In this document: positions 6,481 through 14,677 of the stretch, in pieces
Position numbering within the stretch: position 1 is the first letter of the stretch
Layout of the letters: each line of letters opens with the position of its first letter
Source of the DNA: an uncultured Planctomycetales bacterium
GTDB lineage: Bacteria; Planctomycetota; Planctomycetia; Pirellulales; Thermoguttaceae
Reading direction: 5' to 3'
Length of the DNA stretch: 14,677 bases
NCBI GenBank assembly: GCA_937889015.1
Contig: CALARR010000093.1
Span: 1 to 14,677 of the forward strand
The notes under the pieces: model-generated
Database searches by the model: none
The model's input: only the letters and a program-made list of their open reading frames with translations
What the model was told of the DNA's origin: nothing
Program-made: the position numbers and the translations under genes

Positions 6481-7176
6481 TCAGGGCGCGGCCAGGCGAT
6501 AGCCGACGCCCGGTTCGGTGAGGAGGAACCTTGGCCGGGCGGGGTCGGATTCGATCTTGCGGCGAAGCTGGGCCATGTACACGCGCAGGTAATGGGTCTC
6601 GAAAACGCTGTCCGGCCCCCAGACCTCCTTGAGCAGTTGCCGGTGCGTGATGACTCGGCCCGCGTAGCGGATCATGGTCGTGAGCAATCGGTACTCGATC
6701 GGCGTGAGGTGGATCTCCTCCTGCTCGACGAAGACCTGACGACGCGCGAGGTCGACGCGCAGGCCATCGAGCGTGAAGACGGGCTCTCCGGCCTCGGTGC
6801 CCTGGGAGGCGTGGCGGAGGGCGACGCGGATCCGCGCCACGAGTTCGCCCACACTGAAGGGCTTGGTGATGTAGTCATCGGCGCCGGCATCGAGGGCCTG
6901 GACCTTCTCGTGTTCTTGTCCGCGCGCGGAGAGGATGATGATCGGCATTGGCGACCAGTCGCGGACCTGGCGGATGACCTCCATCCCATCGATGTCGGGC
7001 AGCCCCAAGTCGAGGATGATCAGATCGGGCTGTTGCGTGGCGGCCTGCATCACACCTTCCCTTCCCGTATCCGACTCCGTGAGTCGATAGCCGTGGCTTC
7101 CGAGCGACACGCGCAGGAAGCGGCGGATCTCCTGCTCGTCCTCGATAATGAGTATTCGAGGGCCTTCCTGCGTCAT
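6481..7176 (-). CDS. kdpE: KdpE, OmpR-family response regulator of the kdp operon
   Basis: A 231-residue cytoplasmic protein, close to E. coli KdpE in length. The N-terminal receiver domain (about 7-118) has the acidic pocket Glu12-Asp13, the phosphoacceptor Asp56 (in PDLIILDLGLPDIDG), Ser83 and Lys105 (DDYITKPF). The C-terminal winged-helix DNA-binding domain (about 132-230) carries HLTPIEYRLLTTMIRYAG and the closing LLTEPGVGYRLA typical of the OmpR class. It receives phosphate from KdpD and is expected to activate kdpF upstream. Its ATG overlaps the kdpD stop by 4 nt (ATGA) and has GAGGAG 5 nt upstream, so the two are translationally coupled and made in matched amounts. Last gene of the operon; all key residues are intact. 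Confidence 0.95.
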   Translation of the reverse strand: MTQEGPRILIIEDEQEIRRFLRVSLGSHGYRLTESDTGREGVMQAATQQPDLIILDLGLPDIDGMEVIRQVRDWSPMPIIILSARGQEHEKVQALDAGADDYITKPFSVGELVARIRVALRHASQGTEAGEPVFTLDGLRVDLARRQVFVEQEEIHLTPIEYRLLTTMIRYAGRVITHRQLLKEVWGPDSVFETHYLRVYMAQLRRKIESDPARPRFLLTEPGVGYRLAAP

Positions 7177-9899
7177 GTGGGCTCCTCGGGCGAAGGGCTG
7201 GGCAAGGGGAACGATTCCGGCAGAGCCACGGGCGGAGGGCCGCCTTCCAGCGGCAGGGAGAAGCGAAACACGGCGCCCCCGCCCGGCCGGTTTTCCGCAT
7301 GGATACTACCGCCGTGCAACTGGACGATGCCCCGGCAGATCGCCAGCCCCAGCCCTGCGCCCGTGCGGGACTTGCACGCACCGGCACGGTGGAACTTCTC
7401 GAACAGTCGTCCGGGGTCATCTGGCGGCAGGCCGGGTCCGCGGTCGGCGACTTCGATCAGGATGGAGCCGTCGTGCTGGCGCGCGGAGAGCTCGATCGGC
7501 GTGCCGGGGGGCGTGTGTCGAGTGGCATTCTCCAGTAAGTTGACGAGCACCTGTTGGATGAGCAAGTCGTCAAAAGGCGCGAAGGGCAGATCGGGCGCCA
7601 CGTGGGTCGTGAGGGGATGGTCCTTGAGTTGGCGTGCGAGTCGCGCCAGGGCGGCTCCCATGACTTCCTCGACCGGCTGCCACTGCTTCTGCACTTCCAG
7701 TGCGCCGGCTTCCAAGCGGGTCATGTCCAGCAGGTTGGCCACCAGGCGATTGAGCCGTTCGGACTCATCGAGGATCGAGGCCGCCAACTCGCGGCGGACT
7801 TGAGGGGGCAGAGCTGGGTCACTCTCCAAGAGCGTGCTGCTGGCGCCGGTGATTACGGACAGGGGCGTGCGCAGATCGTGGGAGACGGCGCTCAACAGCG
7901 AGCTACGCAGGCGCTCCGTTTCGATATCCAGCCGAATGCGATCCGCTTCGGCCTCGAGGGCGGCGCGTTGCAGGGCCAGGGCCACTAGCCCGGCAAAGGC
8001 CTCGAAAAGGTGCAGTTGCTCCACGTCCAGGGACGACGATGTTCCCGAGGGGGCCACGCCCAGCACGCCGACCGCGCCGCCGGCAGTCATCAGGGGCAGA
8101 TAGACGGCCTCCGCCCCGGGAAGCGTGGTGGTTCCCCGGCCCGCGGTCTGCCCGTGGTCGAAGACCCACCGGGCAACGGCTTGATCATGTTGGTTGGGGA
8201 GCAAGCCATCGGGCAGCACTCCGGTGACCACGAGATTGCGGTCCTGGTCGGGCAGGAGGACGACCGGCCGGACATCGGCAGCCTCGGCCACGTGCTTCAA
8301 GGCAATGCGTGCGATCTGTTCCTGGTTCTGGGTGGCGGCCAGTTCGCGACTGATGGCGTACAAGGCGGCCGTGCGCCGCTCGCGGCGGCGCGCGGATTCG
8401 GCCTGGAATTGCACGCGCGCGGTGAGCGTGCTGATGACCAGCCCGGTGAGCAACATGACGAGGAATGTCAGCAGATACTGGGCATCGGCGACGGCGAACG
8501 TTCCGCGGGGCGGCACGAAGAAGAGATCAAAGGCGGCGACGCTCAGGATGGACGCCAGGATGGACGGTGCGCGGCCAAACCAGTGAGAAACGGCCACCAC
8601 GCCCAGCAGATAGACCATCACCAGGTTCGTCGGGGCAAGGCAGGTCGAGAGCAAGGCGCTCAGACCGGTGCAGAGCATGACGACGGCCAGGGCCCAGCAA
8701 TAGTCCAGGCGCGATGCCGGAGCCGGGCGAGAGGGGGAGGCGGGGACGGCCGCAGGCTGGGGATCGCCGCTGATCACGTAGACGTCGATATCGCCGCACT
8801 TGCGCGTCAGTTCGTAGACCAGGGAACCGGAGAGCAGCTCCTTCCAGCGCGGTCGCTGGGGTTTGCCGACGACGATCCGCGTGACGTTTCGCGACCGGGC
8901 ATAGTTCAGCAATTCATCGGCGACGGGGTGCGCGCTGAGGGTGACCGTCTCGCCTCCCAACTCCTCGACCAAGCGCAGCGTCTGCGCGAGGCGCTCGCGG
9001 TCGGCAGGGGAGAGCCGGGCGGAGGAGGAGGTCTCGACGTACACGGCGACCCAGGGCGACTTGAGGCTCGCCGCCATGCGGCGCGTGGCACGGACGAGTC
9101 GGGCCGAGAAGGGACTGGGGCCAACGCAGACCAAGAGGCGTTCGCGCGCGGGCCAGGTTCCGCGCACGGCCTGCTGCTGGCGGTACGAGTCCATCTGTTC
9201 GCCCACGCGTTCGGCCGTGCGGCGCAAGGCCAGTTCGCGGAGTGCGATCAGGTTTCCCTTGGTGAAGAAGTTGGCCACGGCCCGTTCGGCTTCGCGCGGG
9301 ATGTAGACCTTGCCTTCGCGGAGCCGTTCCAGGAGATCGTCCGGCGGCAAGTCGACCAGTTCGACCTCATCGGCCTGTTCCAGAACGGCGTCCGGAACGG
9401 TCTCACGGACGACGACCCCGGTGATCTGGGCGATGACGTCGTTGAGGCTTTCCAGATGCTGGACGTTGAGGGTTGTGTAGACGTCGATGCCCGAGTCCAG
9501 CAGTCGCAAGACATCCTGCCAGCGTTTGGTGTGCGTGGCGCCCGGGGCGTTGGAATGGGCCAGTTCGTCGACGACGATGAGTTGCGGGTGGAGGGCCAGC
9601 GCGGCGTCCAGATGGAATTCGCGGAGCGTGGTTCCGCGATACACGACCTCCACTTTCGGCAGCAGGTCCAGCCCCAGCACGAGGGCCTGGGTTTCGGGCC
9701 GCGAGTGCGGTTCGACGTAGCCGATCACGACATCCAGGCCTTCCTTGGCGACCTTGCGCGCGGCTTTGAGCATGGCGTAGGTCTTGCCCACGCCGGGTGC
9801 GGCGCCAAAGAAGATCTTGAGCTTGCCGCGAGCCTGCTTGGCTTCGGCGGCCTGCACGCGCGCCAGCAGGACATCGGGGTCGGGACGCTGGTCGGTCAT
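7173..9899 (-). CDS. kdpD: KdpD, osmosensitive K+ channel sensor histidine kinase
   Basis: A 908-residue membrane kinase, near the usual ~895. Order of parts: a KdpD N-terminal domain (about 24-235) with Walker A GAAPGVGKT (32-40), a Walker-B-like LIVVDELAH (107-115) and THTKRWQDV; a universal-stress-protein-like domain (about 252-378); four membrane helices between about 400 and 497 (DUF4118); a GAF-like domain (about 510-648); a HisKA domain with phospho-acceptor His674 in SAVSHDLRTPLSV; and an ATPase domain with N box LVNLLENATRHT (785-796), DRGPGL (819-824) and TGAGLGLAI (846-854). It senses low K+ and ionic or osmotic stress, phosphorylates KdpE and dephosphorylates it when K+ is sufficient. 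The C-terminal ~20 residues are Pro-rich and look non-conserved. The ATG at 9899 has AGAGG 7 nt upstream and lies 30 nt after kdpC. Confidence 0.97.
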   Translation of the reverse strand: MTDQRPDPDVLLARVQAAEAKQARGKLKIFFGAAPGVGKTYAMLKAARKVAKEGLDVVIGYVEPHSRPETQALVLGLDLLPKVEVVYRGTTLREFHLDAALALHPQLIVVDELAHSNAPGATHTKRWQDVLRLLDSGIDVYTTLNVQHLESLNDVIAQITGVVVRETVPDAVLEQADEVELVDLPPDDLLERLREGKVYIPREAERAVANFFTKGNLIALRELALRRTAERVGEQMDSYRQQQAVRGTWPARERLLVCVGPSPFSARLVRATRRMAASLKSPWVAVYVETSSSARLSPADRERLAQTLRLVEELGGETVTLSAHPVADELLNYARSRNVTRIVVGKPQRPRWKELLSGSLVYELTRKCGDIDVYVISGDPQPAAVPASPSRPAPASRLDYCWALAVVMLCTGLSALLSTCLAPTNLVMVYLLGVVAVSHWFGRAPSILASILSVAAFDLFFVPPRGTFAVADAQYLLTFLVMLLTGLVISTLTARVQFQAESARRRERRTAALYAISRELAATQNQEQIARIALKHVAEAADVRPVVLLPDQDRNLVVTGVLPDGLLPNQHDQAVARWVFDHGQTAGRGTTTLPGAEAVYLPLMTAGGAVGVLGVAPSGTSSSLDVEQLHLFEAFAGLVALALQRAALEAEADRIRLDIETERLRSSLLSAVSHDLRTPLSVITGASSTLLESDPALPPQVRRELAASILDESERLNRLVANLLDMTRLEAGALEVQKQWQPVEEVMGAALARLARQLKDHPLTTHVAPDLPFAPFDDLLIQQVLVNLLENATRHTPPGTPIELSARQHDGSILIEVADRGPGLPPDDPGRLFEKFHRAGACKSRTGAGLGLAICRGIVQLHGGSIHAENRPGGGAVFRFSLPLEGGPPPVALPESFPLPSPSPEEPT

Positions 9900-9929
9900 G
9901 CATAGACCTCTCTCGGGAGGAGAACCGGA

Positions 9930-10586
9930 CTACCGTGGGAGGAGGTCCAGGTCAAGGTTCAATTCTACCACGTTGACCCGGGGTTCGCCCAGCAGGCCCA
10001 ACGTGCGGCGCGCGGTGTGCCGGGCGACCGCCTGCTGCACCGTCTGCAGGTCGAGGCCGCGCGCCTTGGCCACGCGTGCGGCCTGGTATGCGGCGGCGGC
10101 CGGAGTGATATGCGGGTCGAGCCCACTGGCCGAAGCCGTGACGAGGTCTACGGGGACGGGGGCCGTGTTGTCCGGATCGAGCGTCTTGAGCGCCGCAACA
10201 CGGTCCTGAACGGCCTGGGCGAGCAGGGGATTGGTCGGTCCAAGATTCGATCCGCTGGACGCCCCGGCGTTGTACGGCATGGGCGTGGTGGCCGAGGGGC
10301 GGCTCCAGAAGTACTTGGGGGCGGTGAAGGCCTGGCCGATCCACTGGGAGGCGACCGGCCGGCCATCGCGGTGGATCAGGCTGCCGTTGGCCTGCCTGGG
10401 GAAGGCCCATTGGGCGAGGCCGGTGATTGCCAAGGGATAGATGATTCCGGTCACGACACTCAGCAGCAACAGAGTCAATGTCGCTTGTTGAACCTGCGTC
10501 CAAGTCGCCCTGAAAGCGGTCTGGCAACTTGGGCTTGTTGAGCCGCGCCGGCCCTCGGCAGGGGATGCTGCGCCCGTGGTTTGCAT
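9930..10586 (-). CDS. kdpC: KdpC, K+-transporting ATPase C subunit
   Basis: A 218-residue single-pass membrane protein. The frame extends up to a start at 10661 inside kdpB, but the ATG at 10586 is preferred: it has GGAG 8 nt upstream and sits 13 nt after the kdpB stop. One membrane helix (about 34-58, TLTLLLLSVVTGIIYPLAIT) follows a hydrophilic N-terminal tail of about 30 residues, somewhat longer than in E. coli. The large outer domain carries the family motifs FTAPKYFWSRPSA (about 87-99), GSNLGPTNPLL (about 112-122), PVDLVTASASGLDPHI and a C-terminal VNVVELNLDLD. KdpC acts as a chaperone-like subunit that raises the affinity of KdpFABC for ATP and stabilises KdpA-KdpB. Confidence 0.95.
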   Translation of the reverse strand: MQTTGAASPAEGRRGSTSPSCQTAFRATWTQVQQATLTLLLLSVVTGIIYPLAITGLAQWAFPRQANGSLIHRDGRPVASQWIGQAFTAPKYFWSRPSATTPMPYNAGASSGSNLGPTNPLLAQAVQDRVAALKTLDPDNTAPVPVDLVTASASGLDPHITPAAAAYQAARVAKARGLDLQTVQQAVARHTARRTLGLLGEPRVNVVELNLDLDLLPR

Positions 10587-10599
10587 GGATTCAACTCCG

Positions 10600-12711
10600 T
10601 TAGACGAGACGGAACGCCACCAGAAGCAGGTCAATGACTTTGATGCCGATGAAGGGGACAATCAGCCCTCCCAGTCCGAACACGAGGAGGTTTCGCCGCA
10701 AGAGATCTGCCGCGCCGGTTCGCCGATAGCGCACTCCGCGCAGGGCCAAAGGGATGAGGGCCACGATGATCAGGGCATTGAAGATCACAGCCGAGAGGAT
10801 CGCACTGGCCGGCGTGGCGAGGTGCATGACATTCAGCCGACCGAGCATGGGATACGTGCCGGCAAAGGCCGCGGGGATGATGGCGAAGTACTTGGACACG
10901 TCGTTGGCAAGACTGAAGGTGGTGAGCGCTCCACGGGTCATGAGAAGCTGCTTGCCGATTTCGACGATCTCGATGAGTTTGGTGGGGTTCGAGTCCAAGT
11001 CCACCATGTTGCCGGCTTCCTTGGCGGCCTGGGTGCCGGTGTTCATGGCGACGGCCACATCGGCTTGGGCCAGGGCCGGAGAGTCGTTGGTGCCGTCGCC
11101 GGTCATGGCGACCAGATGGCCGGCCGCCTGGTACTGGCGAATCAGCGCAAGCTTGGCTTCGGGGGTGGCTTGCGCGAGGAAGTCGTCGACGCCCGCTTCG
11201 GCGGCGATGGCGGCGGCGGTAAGGGGATTGTCGCCGGTGATCATCACGGTCTGAATTCCCATCTGCCGCATCTGGCCGAAGCGTTCTTTCATGCCTCCCT
11301 TGACGATGTCTTTGAGATGGATGACTCCCAGCGCGGCGCCCTTTTCGGCCACGACCAGGGGTGTGCCGCCCTGCTTGGAGACTTGCTCGACACAGCGCGC
11401 CACGCAGGCGGGGAACTCGCCCCCATGCTGGCGGACATAGGCTTCGATGGCATCGGCGGCCCCTTTGCGAATCTGCCGACCGTCGAGGTTCACGCCGCTG
11501 GTGCGGGTCTGGGCACTGAAGGGGATGAAGGTCGCATGCAGTTCCTGGACCTTGCGGCCGCGCAGGGCGTAGCGGGTCTTCGCCAGGACGACGATGCTTC
11601 GGCCCTCCGGGGTTTCGTCGGCCAGGGAAGCAAGCTGGGCCGCATCGGCCAGGGCGGACACGTCGATCTTGTCGGCCGGCAGAAACTCGACGGCCTGCCG
11701 GTTGCCGAGGGTGATGGTGCCCGTCTTGTCCAGCAGGAGCACATCCACATCCCCGGCGGCTTCGACCGCGCGGCCCGACATGGCGATCACGTTGGCTTGG
11801 ATCATGCGATCCATGCCCGCGATGCCGATGGCCGAAAGCAGCCCACCGATCGTGGTGGGAATCAGGCAGACCAGCAGCGCCACGAGCACCGTGAGGGTGA
11901 CGGGGGTACCGCGGCCGGCGGCCTGCACGCTGTAGAGCGAGAAGGGCAAGAGGGTCACGCACACCAGGAGGAAGATGATGGTCATGCCGGCCAGGAGAAT
12001 GTCCAGGGCGATTTCGTTGGGCGTTTTCTGCCGTTTGGCCCCTTCGACCATGGCAATCATGCGGTCGAGGAAAGTCTCGCCGGGGTTGCTGGTGACGCGG
12101 ACCACTAGCCAGTCGGACAGGACTCGCGTTCCGCCGGTGACACTGCTGCGATCGCCGCCGCTTTCGCGGATGACCGGGGCGCTTTCGCCAGTGATCGCGC
12201 TTTCATCGACCGAGGCCACGCCGTCGATGACCTCGCCATCCGCCGGGATGTAGTCGCCGGTTTCGACAAAGACCACGTCATGGCGGCGGAGATCGGCCGC
12301 GGGCACCACGGCGATCTCGCCGCGTTGGAGCATGGCCTGAAACAGGGGCTCGTGCAGCGGTCCGGCGGAGGGGCGGACGAATTGTTTTGCGGCAACGTGG
12401 TGCCGCGCGCTGCGGAGCGCATCGGCCTGGGCTTTTCCACGGGCTTCGGCCAGGGCTTCGGCGAAGTTGGCGAAGAGCACGGTGAACCAGAGCCCGATCG
12501 AGATCGCCAAGATGAACCCCGGTGACGCTTCGCCCGTGGCGACAAGCGACTGGACGAACAGTCCCGTGGTGAGGAGGCTTCCGACGTAGACGGTGAACAT
12601 CACCGGATTGCGCGCTTGTTCTCTGGGATCGAGCTTGACCAGGGCTGCGCCCAGGGCCTGGAGCATGATCCGCGGATCCAGCAGGCGACGGTGTTTTGTT
12701 GGTGCGGTCAC
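10600..12711 (-). CDS. kdpB: KdpB, P-type ATPase catalytic subunit of the K+ pump
   Basis: A 703-residue P-type ATPase. The GTG start at 12711 has GGGAGG 7 nt upstream, within the last codons of kdpA, whose stop is only 3 nt away. Key elements are intact: the actuator loop TGES (174-177; its Ser is the equivalent of the inhibitory phosphoserine in E. coli KdpB), the phosphorylated Asp328 in DKTGT, KGAAD (about 417-421) in the nucleotide domain, MITGDNP (about 490-496), the hinge GDGTND (538-543), and the membrane motif CLIPTTIGGLLSAIG (282-296) typical of KdpB. About seven membrane helices. It hydrolyses ATP to drive K+ inward through KdpA. No defects seen. Confidence 0.97.
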   Translation of the reverse strand: MTAPTKHRRLLDPRIMLQALGAALVKLDPREQARNPVMFTVYVGSLLTTGLFVQSLVATGEASPGFILAISIGLWFTVLFANFAEALAEARGKAQADALRSARHHVAAKQFVRPSAGPLHEPLFQAMLQRGEIAVVPAADLRRHDVVFVETGDYIPADGEVIDGVASVDESAITGESAPVIRESGGDRSSVTGGTRVLSDWLVVRVTSNPGETFLDRMIAMVEGAKRQKTPNEIALDILLAGMTIIFLLVCVTLLPFSLYSVQAAGRGTPVTLTVLVALLVCLIPTTIGGLLSAIGIAGMDRMIQANVIAMSGRAVEAAGDVDVLLLDKTGTITLGNRQAVEFLPADKIDVSALADAAQLASLADETPEGRSIVVLAKTRYALRGRKVQELHATFIPFSAQTRTSGVNLDGRQIRKGAADAIEAYVRQHGGEFPACVARCVEQVSKQGGTPLVVAEKGAALGVIHLKDIVKGGMKERFGQMRQMGIQTVMITGDNPLTAAAIAAEAGVDDFLAQATPEAKLALIRQYQAAGHLVAMTGDGTNDSPALAQADVAVAMNTGTQAAKEAGNMVDLDSNPTKLIEIVEIGKQLLMTRGALTTFSLANDVSKYFAIIPAAFAGTYPMLGRLNVMHLATPASAILSAVIFNALIIVALIPLALRGVRYRRTGAADLLRRNLLVFGLGGLIVPFIGIKVIDLLLVAFRLV

Positions 12712-12714
12712 GGT

Positions 12715-14460
12715 TCAACCTCCCACGAGCAGCAGATGTTCCACGATTGGGCCGAGCGCCAAGGCGGGAACGAAGGTCAAGGCGCCGACCAGAACCACCA
12801 CGCCGGCCAGCAGCAGAACGAACAGCGGCGTATGCGTGGGCAGCGTGCCGGCCGTGATGGGTGTGGCTTTCTTTCTGGCCAGCGATCCGGCAATGGCCAA
12901 GGTGGGGATTGCCAGCCAGTATCGCGCAACGAGCATGGCCAGCGCCAGGGCAAGGTTGTAGAAGGGCGTGTTGGCGTTCAGTCCGGCAAAGGCGCTGCCG
13001 TTGTTGTTGCCGGCGGACGAAAAGGCGTAGAGCACTTCGCTGAAGCCGTGCGCGCCGCAGTTCAGGATACTCGACCGACCCCAGTCCGTGGCCACGGCCA
13101 GCGACGTCCCCACGAGGACCACCAGGGGCGGAATGAGGATCACCAACGAGGCCATCTTCATTTCAAAGGCCTCGATCTTCTTGCCCAGATACTCGGGCGT
13201 GCGGCCGACCATCAGCCCGGCCAGGAAGACGGCGATGATGGCGAACACCAGCATCCCGTAGAGCCCGCTGCCGACCCCGCCAAAGATCACTTCACCGAGC
13301 TGCATGAGCCACATGGGGACCAGTCCGCCCAGCGGGGTGTACGAGTCGTGCATGGAATTGACGCTGCCGTTGGAGGCCGCGGTTGTAGTTGCCGCCCAGA
13401 GGGCAGACTGGGTGATCCCGAAGCGGACTTCCTTGCCTTCCATGTTGCCGCCGGGCTGCATCTCGCTGGCGACCTGGTCCAGGCCGAAGGCGGCCAGGCG
13501 AGGGTTGCCGGCCTGTTCGGCGGCGTAGCCTAGCACCAGCAGGGGCACGAAGAGCAGGAACATGGCAGCCAGCACGGCCCAGCCCTGCCGCGTGTCGCCG
13601 ACCATTTGTCCGAAGGTGCAGCACAGCGCAGCCGGAATCAGCAGGATCGCCAGCAACTGTAGGAAGCTGCTCAGCGGTGTCGGGTTCTCCAGGGGATGGG
13701 CCGAATTGGCGTTGAAGAAGCCGCCGCCGTTTGTGCCCAACTGCTTGATGGCGATCTGCGAGGCGGCGGGGCCCAATGCTATGGTCTGTTTGGCGGCCGG
13801 CTTGCCATCGGCGTCGGTGGTAGGCTCGATGAGCGAGAGCTGTTCATAGGGGCGAAAGGTCTGGACAACGCCTTGCGAAACGAGCGACAGAGCGCCAACG
13901 ATCGACAATGGCAGCAGGATGTACAACGTGCTGCGGACCAGGTCGAACCAGAAGTTCCCGATCGTGGCCGCGTTGCGGCGGACGAAACCGCGAATCAGCG
14001 CCACCAACACCGCCATGCCTGTGGCTGCCGACAGGAAGTTCTGCACCGTCAGACCGAGCATCTGCGTGAGATGGCTGAGTGTCGTTTCGCCGCCATAGCT
14101 CTGCCAGTTGGTGTTCGTGGCGAAGCTGACCGCCGTGTTCATGGCCAGATCCGGCGAAACGGCGGGCAGACTTTCCGGGTTCAGCGGCAGCAGGTTTTGC
14201 GTGCGCTGGAGGGCATAGACGGCCACGAACCCCAGGAAGTTGAACAGGAGCATGGACTGCGCATAGGTTGTCCAGGGCATTTCTGCGGCCGGATCGATGC
14301 GGCAAAGCCGATAGACCAGGCGTTCCAGCCCGTGGCAGGCCCAGTCCAGGCCGCACGGCCGGGCTTCGTAGACACGTGCCATATACGCGCCGAGGGGCCT
14401 GGCCAGCGCGACGAGAACGGCCAGGTACAGGCCGATTTGCAGGAAGGCGTTGGTAGTCAT
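12715..14460 (-). CDS. kdpA: KdpA, K+-binding channel-like subunit
   Basis: About 581 residues with around ten membrane helices, of the superfamily of K+ transporters with four channel-like repeats. The selectivity-filter loops are visible in order: TNTNWQSYGGE (about 116-126), GTNGGGFFNANS (about 242-253), SNGSVNSMHDSYTPLGG (about 362-378) and GNNNGSAFAGLN (about 484-495). The start is placed at the ATG at 14460, which overlaps the kdpF stop (ATGA) and has GGAG 8 nt upstream; an in-frame GTG three codons earlier is less well placed. It takes up K+ from the periplasmic side and passes it on to KdpB. Confidence 0.97.
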   Translation of the reverse strand: MTTNAFLQIGLYLAVLVALARPLGAYMARVYEARPCGLDWACHGLERLVYRLCRIDPAAEMPWTTYAQSMLLFNFLGFVAVYALQRTQNLLPLNPESLPAVSPDLAMNTAVSFATNTNWQSYGGETTLSHLTQMLGLTVQNFLSAATGMAVLVALIRGFVRRNAATIGNFWFDLVRSTLYILLPLSIVGALSLVSQGVVQTFRPYEQLSLIEPTTDADGKPAAKQTIALGPAASQIAIKQLGTNGGGFFNANSAHPLENPTPLSSFLQLLAILLIPAALCCTFGQMVGDTRQGWAVLAAMFLLFVPLLVLGYAAEQAGNPRLAAFGLDQVASEMQPGGNMEGKEVRFGITQSALWAATTTAASNGSVNSMHDSYTPLGGLVPMWLMQLGEVIFGGVGSGLYGMLVFAIIAVFLAGLMVGRTPEYLGKKIEAFEMKMASLVILIPPLVVLVGTSLAVATDWGRSSILNCGAHGFSEVLYAFSSAGNNNGSAFAGLNANTPFYNLALALAMLVARYWLAIPTLAIAGSLARKKATPITAGTLPTHTPLFVLLLAGVVVLVGALTFVPALALGPIVEHLLLVGG

Positions 14461-14552
14461 GCGAACCACTCCGGCTTGAGCAGAGCCAACAGGAGGTAGA
14501 CGAACAGGAGCGCCGCCACACCCGAACCGATTGCGTAGATACCGTCTGACAT
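14457..14552 (-). CDS. kdpF: KdpF, small membrane subunit of the K+ pump
   Basis: A 31-residue protein, too short for most gene finders. The sequence starts MSDGIYAIGSGVAALLFVYL and ends LLALLKPEWFA: a single membrane helix followed by the family's typical LxxPExF ending. The ATG at 14552 has GGAG 7 nt upstream. The stop TGA overlaps the kdpA ATG as ATGA. KdpF stabilises the KdpABC complex in the membrane. Length, motif and position immediately before kdpA all agree. Confidence 0.93.
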   Translation of the reverse strand: MSDGIYAIGSGVAALLFVYLLLALLKPEWFA

Positions 14553-14677
14553 GACATGACTCCTATGGCTTCCGTCGCGGCAGGGGTGATTCTGGGATCG
14601 GTTCTTAGAGCCGGTCCGAAGACCTGTCGGCAGTTCGGTCTTGCAGGGCCGCCCGAGGTCGCAGGGGTGATTCTGGG
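14553..14677 (-). promoter_or_regulatory. kdpF: Upstream region of the kdp operon
   Basis: These 125 bp precede kdpF up to the window edge and probably hold the KdpE-controlled promoter or its leader. No clear -35/-10 pair is visible. It contains the 17-bp direct repeat described separately, a 6-bp inverted repeat AAGACC-N12-GGTCTT (14619-14642), and a short hairpin with a UUCG loop, GGTC-TTCG-GACC on the minus strand (14624-14613). The last two share bases, so as RNA they could not form together. Confidence 0.4.
14580..14677. repeat. 17-bp direct repeat upstream of kdpF
   Basis: GCAGGGGTGATTCTGGG occurs at 14580-14596 and again at 14661-14677, a period of 81 bp. The second copy ends at the last base of the window, so the match may be longer and there may be further copies outside. 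Confidence 0.8.

Noticed and set aside
8010..9905. Long open plus-strand frame across kdpD (631 codons)
   Set aside because: It exists because GC-rich codons in kdpD leave few stops on the other strand. The translation is rich in Gly, Asp, Gln and Arg and has no motif; kdpD on the other strand is complete.
10587..10661. Longer N-terminus for KdpC
   Set aside because: The extension would overlap the end of kdpB and lacks a start signal; the ATG at 10586 has a proper ribosome-binding site.
10576..12108. Long open plus-strand frame across kdpB (510 codons)
   Set aside because: Antisense shadow of kdpB with a His-, Gly- and Asp-rich composition and no family resemblance.

Overview
The window reads as chromosomal DNA of a GC-rich, heterotrophic, Gram-negative-type bacterium, most likely a planctomycete (Pirellulales-like). 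That placement is an inference. It rests on a secreted DUF6807 ('PmoA-like') protein, a XylR-type LacI/AraC hybrid regulator, a secreted GH42-like glycosidase and a small secreted PEGA protein occurring together, on gram-negative-style Kdp components, and on a dispersed-looking CTTCGCTGGCGCTTC repeat. No 16S or other marker gene is present.

Left part (1-4581): a small sugar-utilisation neighbourhood. A secreted clan GH-A glycoside hydrolase starts at a GTG at 1723 on the minus strand and runs off the left edge. Divergent from it is a XylR-like regulator (1935-3098, +), followed by a secreted DUF6807 protein (3238-4581, +). The DUF6807 gene has its own perfect TATAAT box and an 8-bp inverted repeat in its leader that could be the regulator's operator.

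Middle part (4582-6480): mostly non-coding or decayed, with visibly lower GC around 5000-5460. It holds a secreted PEGA-domain protein (4983-5453, -), just downstream a protein-like reading frame that appears broken by one base near its start (4814-4986), about 700 bp of intergenic DNA with several hairpins and a 29-bp direct repeat, and a tRNA-Lys(UUU) gene (6182-6254, -) with a terminator behind it.

Right part (6481-14677): a complete high-affinity K+ uptake operon, kdpFABCDE, all on the minus strand. The order is kdpF (31 codons), kdpA, kdpB, kdpC, kdpD, kdpE. The genes are tightly packed: kdpF/kdpA and kdpD/kdpE overlap by ATGA, kdpA/kdpB are 3 nt apart, kdpB/kdpC 13 nt and kdpC/kdpD 30 nt. 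KdpFABC is the ATP-driven K+ pump. KdpD/KdpE is the sensor kinase and response regulator expected to switch the operon on under K+ limitation or osmotic stress. The probable promoter region lies at the right edge and carries a 17-bp direct repeat, 81 bp apart, whose second copy ends exactly at the window edge.

The window is largely ordinary. I found no convincing new multi-gene system. The least explained sequence is 4814-6180.
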